This document shows positions 1 through 6,103 of a DNA stretch of 10,716 nt, piece after piece (within the stretch, counting starts at the first letter, position 1; every line of letters starts with the position of its first letter). Under the pieces are notes generated by a model. The model was not told the DNA's origin, did no database searches, and was given only the letters and a program-made list of their open reading frames with translations. The position numbers were made by a program, and so were the translations under genes. Origin of the DNA: DAOTWP01 sp034435675 (GTDB taxonomy: Bacteria > Chloroflexota > Anaerolineae > Aggregatilineales > Phototrophicaceae); the NCBI GenBank assembly GCA_034435675.1, contig DAOTWP010000338.1:1-10716 (forward strand), in the 5' to 3' direction.

Positions 1-2
1 CA

Positions 3-533
3 TATAAGGATCTTAACATCGTCCTCGCAGATGCCACAGTGGCGCTCGTGGAAGGGGAAACACTCCAGGCAGCGGCAGTGAAGGACAATAACCTCACCCG
101 CGAAGTCTATTTAAAGATTATTGCCCGCAAGACGGCGGCACTGTTCAAAGCCGCGGGCATTCTGGGGGCAAGCCTTGCTGGGGCAACACGGACACAGATC
201 GAAGCAATGGGACAGTACGGCTACAACGTGGGGCTGGCATTCCAGATTGTGGACGATATTCTGGACCTGACCACTGATGAGAACACGCTGGGAAAGACCG
301 CGGGGATTGATCTTGAACAGGGCAAAGGCTTTGCTGCCGTACACGATAGTGCTGACGACCCGATGGAAAAGATCAAGCAAAAATTACTTTCGGGCGAACG
401 CATTCAAGAAGGTTACACACAGGCAAAACAGCTCATTGAGCTTGCGATCGAAGCGTTGAAGATCGTGCCGGATAGCCCGGCAAAACGTGAGCTGGTACAA
501 CTTGCAGAGCAGGTCGTCAAACGCGATCATTAA
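3..533 (+). CDS. Polyprenyl diphosphate synthase, C-terminal half (5' end outside window)
   Basis: Trans-isoprenyl diphosphate synthases condense isopentenyl diphosphate onto an allylic diphosphate in the cytosol to make quinone side chains, carotenoid precursors or lipid carriers. The frame is open to the window edge (first visible residues YKDLNIVLADATV), so the GTG at 39 is internal. About 176 residues are visible. The second aspartate-rich motif appears as FQIVDDILDLT (DDILD at 252-266), followed by LGKTAGIDLEQGK, the family's GK..G.DL..GK signature. The helix VALVEGETLQ matches the family's conserved VEGE..Q segment. The first DDxxD motif must lie upstream, outside the window. After DLEQGK the usual TLP-type segment is replaced by GFAAVHDSADDP, and the C-terminal helices are short. 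The ending (VPDSPAKRELVQLAEQVVKRDH) is typical of the family. Chain length and product cannot be told from this half. An intrinsic terminator follows 40 bases after the stop. Confidence 0.9.
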   Translation, partial: YKDLNIVLADATVALVEGETLQAAAVKDNNLTREVYLKIIARKTAALFKAAGILGASLAGATRTQIEAMGQYGYNVGLAFQIVDDILDLTTDENTLGKTAGIDLEQGKGFAAVHDSADDPMEKIKQKLLSGERIQEGYTQAKQLIELAIEALKIVPDSPAKRELVQLAEQVVKRDH

Positions 534-572
534 CCTGCGAACTGCGTTTTTGTATTGATAGACGGATCGATT

Positions 573-598
573 AATCCAGTGCCTGCCGCTGGATTTTT
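573..598 (+). terminator. Intrinsic terminator after the polyprenyl synthase gene
   Basis: A 9-bp stem, AATCCAGTG paired with CGCTGGATT (one T-G wobble), encloses the 5-base loop CCTGC. It runs straight into a T-rich tract (TTTTT at 594-598). It sits between the stop at 533 and the next promoter-like box, so it separates the isoprenoid gene from nnr. It also shows that the upstream in-frame TTG at 555 is unlikely to be the nnr start. Confidence 0.7.
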
Positions 599-617
599 CT
601 GTTTAGTGGCAGTTCAT

Positions 618-623
618 TATAAT
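618..623 (+). promoter_or_regulatory. Candidate -10 box of nnr (TATAAT)
   Basis: A perfect TATAAT lies 30 bases upstream of the chosen nnr start and just downstream of the terminator. This fits a fresh promoter with a 5' leader of about 24 bases. No good -35 hexamer is visible 16-18 bases upstream; the region there is the T-tract TTTTCTG. Confidence 0.5.
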
Positions 624-653
624 TCACTGGCAGTAAAACAGAGTGAGGCGCTT

Positions 654-2288
654 ATGCTTAAAGTTGTCACGGTCGCGCAAATGCGTGTCATTGAGGCTGC
701 TGCGGATGCCGCTGGAATCAGCTATGATACAATGATGCAGCGTGCCGGGGGTGCCACTGCGCGCCGCGTGCTGGATTTGCTGACGGAGCAGCAGATTGCT
801 GATCCACGCATAACCGTGCTGGTGGGTCCGGGCAACAACGGGGGTGATGGACTGGTCGCAGCGCACGCGCTGGCGCAGGAAGGGCATGTGCAGGTGCGGG
901 TATACCAGTTGGCGCAGCGTGACGAAACTGATCCGCTGCTGCAAGCAGTTCGTGCTGCCGGTGTCGCCGTTGCAGACGCCAGCAATGACCAGCAGCACCG
1001 CGTGCTGCGCCAGATGATTGCCAGTTCGGACATTGTGCTGGATGCGTTGTTCGGCATTGGGCTGCGGCTGCCTTTGCGTGATGTCGCCGTGAAGCTCCTG
1101 CGCAGCACGGCGCAGGCAATCCATGAACGCAACGAACAGCCCGCCGCACCGTACAACACCCCGCATGCGCCCGGCACTGCCTACCAGATTCCACGCTTGC
1201 AGGTCATCGCTGTAGACTGCCCCAGCGGGCTGGACAGCGACAGCGGCGAGATTGACCGCCACAGCCTGCCCGCCGATGAAACCATCACATTTATCGCCGC
1301 CAAGGCGGGTCTGCTGTTGTTCCCCGGCGCAGCGCATACCGGGCGTCTGCATGTTTCGACACTGGGCATTCCCGATGACCTGCCCGCACTGAGTGCAGAA
1401 AGCTGCGTGCTGGCAGATAGCGCGTATGTGCGCACCCTGCTGCCAGCGCGTGCCGTTGATAGCAACAAAGGCACGTTTGGAAAAGCGCTGCTGGTCGCCG
1501 GGTCGGGGCAGTATATCGGTGCGCCCGCCTTAGCCGCGCAAGCCTGCTACCGCGCAGGCGCAGGGTTGGTTACCATTGGCGCACCCGCAGCGGTCATTAG
1601 CGCGCTTGCCGGTCATCTGCCGGAACCTACATGGCTGACGCTGCCAGACGTGGGAGGCAGTGTTGACGCAGGAGCGATTGAAACGCTGCGCGCGCATCTG
1701 AACGAGTACGACGCGCTGCTCATTGGTCCTGGATGGGGACGGGCACAAACAACACGGACGGCGCTGTTCAGCCTGTTGGAAACACTCAGACAGCTCCCGA
1801 TCCCCGTTGTGATTGATGCAGATGGGCTGAATCTGCTGGCAGATACAGCACAGTGGTGGCAGCTCCTGCCCACAAACAGTGTGCTTACGCCGCATCCTGG
1901 AGAAATGGCACGACTTTGTGGTATGGATACCGCAGAAGTCGTCCGCCAGCGCTGGACACTCACGCGCGATAAAGCACGGGAATGGGGCAGTATAGTACTG
2001 CTCAAGGGCGCACACACGCTGGTTGCCGCGCCCACCGACGAAATGACCGTGATGCCGTTCAAAACGGACGCCCTTGCCACCGCCGGATCAGGCGACGTGC
2101 TGGCAGGGATCATCACCGGATTGCTGGCACAGGGCACCCCCGCTTACCGTGCTGCAGTCGCCGGGGCGTATCTGCATGGTTTGGCCGGAGAAACTGCGGC
2201 AAAGCAGGCTGGCAGCACTCGCAGCGTGATCGCCAGCGATATAACCGGCGCGCTGGGCGCGACGTTTAAGCAGATTGAACGCCTCTAG
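654..2288 (+). CDS. nnr: Bifunctional NAD(P)H-hydrate epimerase / ADP- or ATP-dependent dehydratase
   Basis: This metabolite-repair enzyme restores damaged NADH and NADPH hydrates. The N-terminal YjeF_N domain epimerises the R and S hydrates, and the C-terminal YjeF_C domain (ribokinase-like fold) dehydrates the S form using a nucleotide. With the ATG at 654 the protein has 544 residues, the usual length of the fused form. Domain 1 (about 1-240) holds GPGNNGGDG at 58-66 and VDCPSGLDSDSG at 187-198. Domain 2 (about 255-544) holds KGTFGK at 272-277, VIDADGLNLL at 386-395, TPHPGEM at 412-418, KGAHTLVA at 451-458 and TAGSGDVLAG at 476-485, the nucleotide-binding region with the catalytic Asp. Residues 155-180 form a Pro/Ala-rich loop. 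The ATG at 654 is chosen because homology starts there (MLKVVTVAQMRVIEAA), a GAGTGAGG site precedes it, and the open frame back to the TTG at 555 crosses a terminator and a TATAAT box. Its stop interlocks with that of the convergent gene. Confidence 0.95.
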   Translation: MLKVVTVAQMRVIEAAADAAGISYDTMMQRAGGATARRVLDLLTEQQIADPRITVLVGPGNNGGDGLVAAHALAQEGHVQVRVYQLAQRDETDPLLQAVRAAGVAVADASNDQQHRVLRQMIASSDIVLDALFGIGLRLPLRDVAVKLLRSTAQAIHERNEQPAAPYNTPHAPGTAYQIPRLQVIAVDCPSGLDSDSGEIDRHSLPADETITFIAAKAGLLLFPGAAHTGRLHVSTLGIPDDLPALSAESCVLADSAYVRTLLPARAVDSNKGTFGKALLVAGSGQYIGAPALAAQACYRAGAGLVTIGAPAAVISALAGHLPEPTWLTLPDVGGSVDAGAIETLRAHLNEYDALLIGPGWGRAQTTRTALFSLLETLRQLPIPVVIDADGLNLLADTAQWWQLLPTNSVLTPHPGEMARLCGMDTAEVVRQRWTLTRDKAREWGSIVLLKGAHTLVAAPTDEMTVMPFKTDALATAGSGDVLAGIITGLLAQGTPAYRAAVAGAYLHGLAGETAAKQAGSTRSVIASDITGALGATFKQIERL

Positions 2289-2560
2289 CGCGGATCACCG
2301 CCAACACCGAGGGCGGCGCGACGACGCTGTGCCGCCTGTTTGCCTTCGGCGATGCTCTGCGCAACCGGGTCAACAGGCTCAAGGCGCTGCTGGAGCGCTT
2401 TACCACGATCACGCACGCGCCCCCAGTCGGGCGACCAGCCTAAAAGCAGCCCTCGACGTGAACTGCGCAGTAGTGTCACAACAGCGCCGACAAACGCGCC
2501 CAGCCAGAATCCCCAGAACAATACGCCTTCATCCAGCCGATCCGGTGTTTTCTCCGCCAT
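2285..2560 (-). CDS. Small single-pass membrane protein, YtxH-like
   Basis: A 91-residue protein of unknown role. Residues 13-31 (VLFWGFWLGAFVGAVVTLL) form one membrane segment with Gly-x3-Gly spacing. A basic patch (RSSRRG) follows, then a charged soluble tail ending in EGKQAAQRRR. This layout resembles YtxH-type proteins, but the match is by general look only. The start at 2560 is set by GAGGTG at 2570-2565; an in-frame ATG at 2572 lies upstream of that site. It is the last of three - strand genes and its first 32 bases overlap the 3' end of the preceding gene, so translational coupling is likely. Its TAG stop shares the CTAG at 2285-2288 with the stop of nnr, leaving no room for a terminator between the convergent genes. 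Confidence 0.75.
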   Translation of the reverse strand: MAEKTPDRLDEGVLFWGFWLGAFVGAVVTLLRSSRRGLLLGWSPDWGRVRDRGKALQQRLEPVDPVAQSIAEGKQAAQRRRAALGVGGDPR

Positions 2561-3083
2561 GTGCCACCTCATCTACTGGGGTCAGTGCGCGGGCGGACCG
2601 TGACGGACTCAACGCACGCCGAAGACCCCCAAATTCACGAATAAACGCCAACAGACCGGCAAAGAACCCCCCGGCTTTGACAATCGGAGCGGTAACATTG
2701 GTACTGACGAACTGCGCTGTGCCTTTTGCCGTCTGGGTGGTTTCCTGCAAGTCCTCGACAATCGAGCCGAAACCCTGCTGGAAGAGATTAATCAGCCGCG
2801 CTACCTGCGCGATCAACACCGCCAGCGCGATAAAAATCAGGGTACTGGAAAGCGCCAGTACAATGATGAACAGATCCCGAAATACTTCTACAAAGCGCGC
2901 TAAGCCCTCAACATCAATAAAGGCAAAAATTACCGCCAGCACAAAGATAACCAGAACAAAACCGAGAAATCCACCACCGACGAGGATGGCGATCCGGGTC
3001 ATAGACCAGCCGCTGCGCTTCTCATCGGATTCAGATGTAGGCAGCTTTGTGTCAGCATTACTATCAGATGTGGTTTGAGTCAT
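2529..3083 (-). CDS. Two-pass membrane protein of unknown function, DUF948-like tail
   Basis: A 184-residue protein. Residues 1-28 are polar (Ser/Thr/Asp-rich). Two strongly hydrophobic segments follow, about 31-56 (IAILVGGGFLGFVLVIFVLA onward) and 71-98. Residues 105-155 form an amphipathic stretch (SIVEDLQETTQTAKGTAQFV, then IVKAGGFFAGLLAFIREFGG) reminiscent of DUF948-type membrane-associated helices. The last 30 residues are polar. The ATG at 3083 is preceded by TGAGGT seven bases away, and the stop of the upstream gene lies within that site, nine bases before this start. I do not recognise a specific family. The packing (9-base gap upstream, 32-base overlap downstream) indicates one operon of three membrane proteins. 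A scaffold or envelope role is possible but is inference. Confidence 0.8.
   Translation of the reverse strand: MTQTTSDSNADTKLPTSESDEKRSGWSMTRIAILVGGGFLGFVLVIFVLAVIFAFIDVEGLARFVEVFRDLFIIVLALSSTLIFIALAVLIAQVARLINLFQQGFGSIVEDLQETTQTAKGTAQFVSTNVTAPIVKAGGFFAGLLAFIREFGGLRRALSPSRSARALTPVDEVAHGGENTGSAG
2565..2570 (-). promoter_or_regulatory. Shine-Dalgarno site that sets the start of the YtxH-like gene
   Basis: GAGGTG reads on the - strand four bases before the ATG at 2560. It lies inside the coding end of the upstream membrane gene. It rules against the ATG at 2572, which would place the site inside the gene. Confidence 0.6.
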
Positions 3084-3092
3084 GCATCAACC

Positions 3093-3410
3093 TCACTGGT
3101 AACGATTAGGTTGCCTGGAAACTGGTTTGCGTCCCCGTCGTGTTCCCAAACGGCGCGAACGCATCGTCAACGTGACAGCGGCGAACAGCGCCACAGCGCC
3201 ACCCACCAGACCGGACACAAGATGAAGTTGCCCAATGTCGAAAACAGTGATTTCAAAAAGATTGCCCAGGATATGCCCGATACTAAAACCTAGCCATCCC
3301 GCCAGCAAAAGGAGCGCCAGTCGCCGCGCCTCTCCTCCCACCAGCATATGGGTCACTGTAACCATCAGAGTGGCAATAATAAACCCCAGTGTAAATGTTG
3401 GACCCGGCAC
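3093..3410 (-). CDS. Small three-pass membrane protein of unknown function
   Basis: About 105 residues from the GTG at 3410. Three hydrophobic segments lie near residues 7-24, 31-52 (LALLLLAGWLGFSIGHILGN region) and 62-82 (LHLVSGLVGGAVALFAAVTL region). A strongly basic tail follows (RSRRLGTRRGRKPVSRQPNR), which by the positive-inside rule should be cytoplasmic. The second and third segments contain Gly residues and a histidine. The GTG is preferred over the in-frame TTG at 3428 because a GGCGGGAAG stretch precedes it and a TATAAG box at 3439-3434 would place transcription start near 3427; a start at 3428 remains possible. It is the first gene of the - strand trio and is divergent from the SRPBCC gene. 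No family recognised. Confidence 0.65.
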   Translation of the reverse strand: MPGPTFTLGFIIATLMVTVTHMLVGGEARRLALLLLAGWLGFSIGHILGNLFEITVFDIGQLHLVSGLVGGAVALFAAVTLTMRSRRLGTRRGRKPVSRQPNRYQ

Positions 3411-3428
3411 GTCTTCCCGCCGCCACAA

Positions 3429-3479
3429 ATTAGCTTATAAAGGACTTTGTACAAACCCGCTGGGTAGTGTAACATAAAC
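3429..3479. promoter_or_regulatory. Divergent control region with palindrome TTTGTACAAA
   Basis: This short gap separates the - strand membrane trio from the + strand SRPBCC gene. It holds a perfect 10-bp palindrome, TTTGTACAAA, at 3446-3455, and a - strand TATAAG box at 3439-3434. A weak + strand pair is also visible: TTGTAC at 3447-3452 and TAACAT at 3470-3475, 17 bases apart. The palindrome overlaps the + strand -35-like element, so a repressor site acting on both directions is possible. The + strand promoter would start transcription near 3482, which conflicts slightly with translation from 3480. Confidence 0.35.
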
Positions 3480-4841
3480 ATGCATTTTGAACACGACCAG
3501 GACACCTATTCTGGCATGATTACTTTAGACCAACGCATTCTCATCCCGGCAGCACCGCATGTTGTCTGGGAGTATATCAGTGATCTTTCCAACAATCCGC
3601 AGTGGCAGGCGGACTGCCATGAAATTTCGTTTCTGACCACCTTTCATAAGGGACAGGGCACCCGCTGGCGCAGCGGCGGTGCACGCCGGCATGAAACGGT
3701 CTCCGAGATCACCGCGTGGTATGATGGGCTGGGTTACGAGTACGTCGTGATTGATGGCGCACCTTTCCGGCAAAATAAGGGACGCCTGCGACTACAAGAG
3801 ATCGCAGAAGGCACGATTGTCCAGTGGACGCTCAATTACGAACCAGGTGGTATGCTTGGGGGGCTGCGCAATGCCCTGAGCATCAAAAATAGCATGAACA
3901 CGATGCTGGTGGAAAACCTGCGTGGGCTGTGGAAACAGATCACCAAATCGCCGGCAAGCCAGGAGCGACATGTTGCGCGCACACTCATGCGCGATGCCCC
4001 GGATGTTGAGGAACGCGCCCTATACAAGCCCAGGCATGTTTCTGCACTCAGCGAGCATGACCACGACGGGGTTCGCGGCGATGTGCCGGTTTCACCGATG
4101 ACGGCAGCCCCTGTGCCGCAGCCTCCGGCAGCCATATTGGACATGGCGGAACCGCCGCTTGCCGACGACGACACGCGTCCGTCCCAGACGGTGCATATCG
4201 TGCAGAATGCAGACGAACCGGATTTTCTTAATGGCGTGACAGCATTTGAAGATTCGGATCTGGTTGAACCCGACAATCTGGCGGTGGTAGCTGCTAAACC
4301 CACAGCACAGGCAGACGAGCGCTTTAAACCGCCGAGCAATCAGCCAGTAGTGATACCGGCGGTGGCTTCGACAGAGTTTTCCACCCCCGCGCCAACCGCG
4401 CCTGTGCCATTGCAGCAGGAACCAGAACCCCGCGCCGCAGTGCCAACCCCGGCAGAACCGCTCCCGCTGGAACGACTGCCCCTGAGCGACGAGGAACGCG
4501 AAAAGGTTGATACCTCGAAGATCAGCGTCTTTGAGCTTTTTGGGCTGCCTAAACCCAGCGAAACGCAGGAAATGCGCCCGCTGACAGCGGATGACCTGGA
4601 GCGCCAAGCCAAAGAAACGCAAGAACCGGAACCTGCGGAAGAACAAACAGAAACACCCACAGCGGCAGCAATGTCTGCCACTACCGAAGTGTTGCCCATT
4701 GCAGCAGCCGTGCCCATTGAAACCAAACAGCAGCAAAGCCCGCAACCAGAATCGCCAACAGCACCGCCATGGTTAACACGACGGACAGGTGGTCGTCTTC
4801 GCCAGCGGCGCCAGTTGGTAAGGTTAAGACTGCCGAAATAA
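3480..4841 (+). CDS. SRPBCC (polyketide cyclase/START-like) domain protein with long disordered tail
   Basis: A 453-residue protein. Residues 13-155 look like an SRPBCC helix-grip domain: ITLDQRILIPAAPHVVWEYI then SDLSNNPQWQ at the start, a middle strand set (WRSGGARRHETVSEI, RGRLRLQEI-type turns), and a long closing helix near 125-155 (MLGGLRNALSIKNSMNTMLV region). Such domains bind hydrophobic ligands; the ligand here is unknown. Residues 160-430 are rich in Pro, Glu, Ala, Thr and Gln, with no hydrophobic core, and are probably disordered. Within them lies one ordered-looking island, DTSKISVFELFGLPKP at 344-359. The last 20 residues are strongly basic (RRTGGRLRQRRQLVRLRLPK). No signal peptide or membrane segment is seen, so a cytosolic location is likely. 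The ATG at 3516 is an alternative start nearer the domain edge; neither start has a clear Shine-Dalgarno. A terminator begins at its stop codon. Confidence 0.85.
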   Translation: MHFEHDQDTYSGMITLDQRILIPAAPHVVWEYISDLSNNPQWQADCHEISFLTTFHKGQGTRWRSGGARRHETVSEITAWYDGLGYEYVVIDGAPFRQNKGRLRLQEIAEGTIVQWTLNYEPGGMLGGLRNALSIKNSMNTMLVENLRGLWKQITKSPASQERHVARTLMRDAPDVEERALYKPRHVSALSEHDHDGVRGDVPVSPMTAAPVPQPPAAILDMAEPPLADDDTRPSQTVHIVQNADEPDFLNGVTAFEDSDLVEPDNLAVVAAKPTAQADERFKPPSNQPVVIPAVASTEFSTPAPTAPVPLQQEPEPRAAVPTPAEPLPLERLPLSDEEREKVDTSKISVFELFGLPKPSETQEMRPLTADDLERQAKETQEPEPAEEQTETPTAAAMSATTEVLPIAAAVPIETKQQQSPQPESPTAPPWLTRRTGGRLRQRRQLVRLRLPK

Positions 4842-4866
4842 AAACACCCCGGTGTGGGGTGTTTTT
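4840..4866. terminator. Bidirectional intrinsic terminator (SRPBCC gene / tRNA-His)
   Basis: A perfect 11-bp stem, AAAAACACCCC (4840-4850) with GGGGTGTTTTT (4856-4866), encloses the loop GGTGT. It gives a T-run on both strands: TTTTT on + and TTTTTATTT on -. It ends the + strand SRPBCC gene, overlapping its TAA stop. It also ends the - strand transcript that contains tRNA-His and perhaps read-through from the suf genes. Confidence 0.9.
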
Positions 4867-4871
4867 CGGTG

Positions 4872-4946
4872 GGTGGCTGATGGGGCTCGAACCCACGACC
4901 TCCTGGGCCACAACCAGGCACTCTGACCAACTGAGCTACAGCCACC
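4872..4946 (-). tRNA. tRNA-His (anticodon GTG)
   Basis: The - strand folds as a full cloverleaf. The acceptor stem is GTGGCTG/CAGCCAC. The D arm is GCTC-AGTTGGTCA-GAGT and the anticodon stem is CCTGG/CCAGG with loop TTGTGGC (anticodon at 4911-4909). The T arm has loop TTCGAGC. An extra G at position -1 (4946) faces C73 (4872), the identity element of histidine tRNA. CCA is not encoded in full: the bases after C73 read CAC. A TATAAT box lies 12 bases upstream, and the bidirectional terminator starts 5 bases downstream. Confidence 0.95.
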
Positions 4947-4957
4947 ATATGGTGAAA

Positions 4958-4963
4958 ATTATA
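4958..4963 (-). promoter_or_regulatory. Candidate -10 box of tRNA-His (TATAAT)
   Basis: A perfect TATAAT reads on the - strand, ending 11 bases before the tRNA 5' end. A suitable -35 is not obvious upstream, where the sequence runs into the methyltransferase 3' end. The tRNA may be transcribed from here, by read-through from the suf genes, or both. Confidence 0.5.
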
Positions 4964-4984
4964 GCATGTGCGGCGCGCAAATGG

Positions 4985-5725
4985 CTAGCCCTTTTTTCGC
5001 GCGCTTAGCACCTGTGCGATGCTGCGCGGGCAGCGTTCATAATGCAGGTCAACAATAAACCCAAAATCAGCAAAAAATGTCCGCAAATCGAATCTATCGC
5101 CGGTCGCCTCACGCTGCCCTGTGATACGGTAGAGAAATTCCAATGAGGACTGTGCTGGTCCCTGCCCCGCAAATACCCCACTCACCACAAGGATCAATTG
5201 CCCATCAGGGGCAAGCACACGGTAGATTTCTTGCAGCGTGGCGGGGGCGAGAATGAAGTCTGTCGGAAACGTGCAGATGACAGCATCAAATGCCGCGCTT
5301 TCATAGGGCAGGCGCTGCGCCATCCCCCGTGTCAACCGCGCAGTGCAGTGATGACGGCGCAGCTTACGGCTGGCAATTTGCCCCATATTCGGCGACAGAT
5401 CATACCCAAACACAGCGAAACCTGCCGCGTGCAGGTCAAGCTGCAAATCTCCTGTGCCGTGCGCCAGTTCCAGCACGCGCGAGCCAGGATGCACGGCGAG
5501 ATGTTTCAGCCCGGCACGCTGCCAGCAGCGCCATGCGCCCAGCGAAACAACCTTGCTGACAAGGTCATAGGTGAATGCAAGTTCGTTATACAGCAGCCGG
5601 AAGCCAAACTGCACCAACCGCCACCACAGGCGCAGCACTGGATTCGCCGGCAATGCAGAATCTGGTGCGAACACTGCCTCATACTTTCTGCCATACTTCA
5701 CCATGCAGGGACACACTGGCAGCAT
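4985..5725 (-). CDS. Class I SAM-dependent methyltransferase (UbiE-like fold)
   Basis: A 246-residue protein that probably transfers a methyl group from S-adenosylmethionine; the substrate is unknown. Motif I is VLELAHGTGDL at 84-94. The acidic residue that binds the SAM ribose is D109 in GYDLSPNM. RLPYESAAFDAVICTF at 138-153 is the usual motif preceding strand 4, and EIYRVLAPDGQLILV at 166-180 is the typical post-motif strand. The lead-in YDLVSKVVSLGAWRCWQRAG (53-72) recalls the UbiE/MenG group, though the UbiE signatures proper are not clear. The N-terminus up to residue 45 is hydrophobic and aromatic (LRLWWRLVQFGFRLLYNEL) and could lie on a membrane. The start at 5725 has a GTGGGG site; the ATG at 5704 has none. 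It lies 44 bases after the Rieske gene on the same strand and looks co-transcribed with it. No terminator is visible between it and tRNA-His. Confidence 0.85.
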   Translation of the reverse strand: MLPVCPCMVKYGRKYEAVFAPDSALPANPVLRLWWRLVQFGFRLLYNELAFTYDLVSKVVSLGAWRCWQRAGLKHLAVHPGSRVLELAHGTGDLQLDLHAAGFAVFGYDLSPNMGQIASRKLRRHHCTARLTRGMAQRLPYESAAFDAVICTFPTDFILAPATLQEIYRVLAPDGQLILVVSGVFAGQGPAQSSLEFLYRITGQREATGDRFDLRTFFADFGFIVDLHYERCPRSIAQVLSARKKG

Positions 5726-5769
5726 GTCCCCACTTTACCGGGTGCGATGGCATCTAAAGGGTCAAGAAA

Positions 5770-6093
5770 TCATCGTTTGCGCGGACCAATCTGAATCTCG
5801 TTACTGATCACACGCACTTCAAATGCAGGAACATCAACCAGCGCAGGCGGGGACAACACTTTACCGGTGGTGATGTCAAACGCTGCGCCATGACGGGGAC
5901 AGGAAATCACACACTCGTGCAGGTCACCCTCGGCGAGGGGACCGTCATCATGGGTGCAGCGGTCTTCAATCGCGTAAAATGTGCCGCTAACGTTAAATAC
6001 GGCAATCCACCGGCGCCCAATTTCGAACACCTCGCGCTGTCCTGGCGCAATCTCATCAACAGTTGCTACGGTGATGTACTGTGCTTCTGCCAT
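5770..6093 (-). CDS. Rieske-type [2Fe-2S] ferredoxin, non-haem dioxygenase family
   Basis: A 107-residue soluble protein that is essentially one Rieske domain. The cluster ligands are Cys46 and His48 in CTHDDGPL and Cys65 and His68 in CPRHGAAFD, with the normal spacing. The strand AFDITTGKVLSPPA and the ending PAFEVRVISNEIQI are typical of small Rieske ferredoxins such as those serving ring-hydroxylating dioxygenases or nitrite reductases. No membrane anchor is present, so it is not the bc1-type subunit. The ATG at 6093 is chosen over the longer frame from 6126 because homology starts near it and the upstream gene's stop lies ten bases before it. It follows sufU on the same strand, an arrangement that suggests a cluster client or an electron donor for assembly; the latter is inference. 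Confidence 0.9.
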   Translation of the reverse strand: MAEAQYITVATVDEIAPGQREVFEIGRRWIAVFNVSGTFYAIEDRCTHDDGPLAEGDLHECVISCPRHGAAFDITTGKVLSPPALVDVPAFEVRVISNEIQIGPRKR

Positions 6094-6103
6094 GCAATAT
6101 GCC

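Noticed and set aside
555..653. 33-residue N-terminal extension of Nnr from the TTG at 555
   Set aside because: The stretch contains an intrinsic terminator and a TATAAT box and lies outside the conserved domain; the ATG at 654 has a ribosome site.
624..1352. Long - strand open frame (242 codons) opposite nnr
   Set aside because: It lies antisense to a well-supported enzyme, has an atypical composition with many Gln, Cys and His, and matches no family I know.
2275..3078. Long + strand open frame (267 codons) opposite the membrane trio
   Set aside because: Its protein is a Ser/Thr/Arg/Pro-rich shadow with no domain, whereas the opposite strand gives clear membrane segments with good ribosome sites and operon spacing.
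4681..4818. Hydrophobic antisense frame on the - strand (SVVLTMAVLLAILVAGFAAV) opposite the SRPBCC tail
   Set aside because: It looks like a membrane segment, but the sense strand here is rich in CAG, CAA, GCC and AAC codons, whose complements read Leu, Gly and Val. The frame has no well-placed start or ribosome site and lies behind a strong terminator, so it is most likely a composition artefact.
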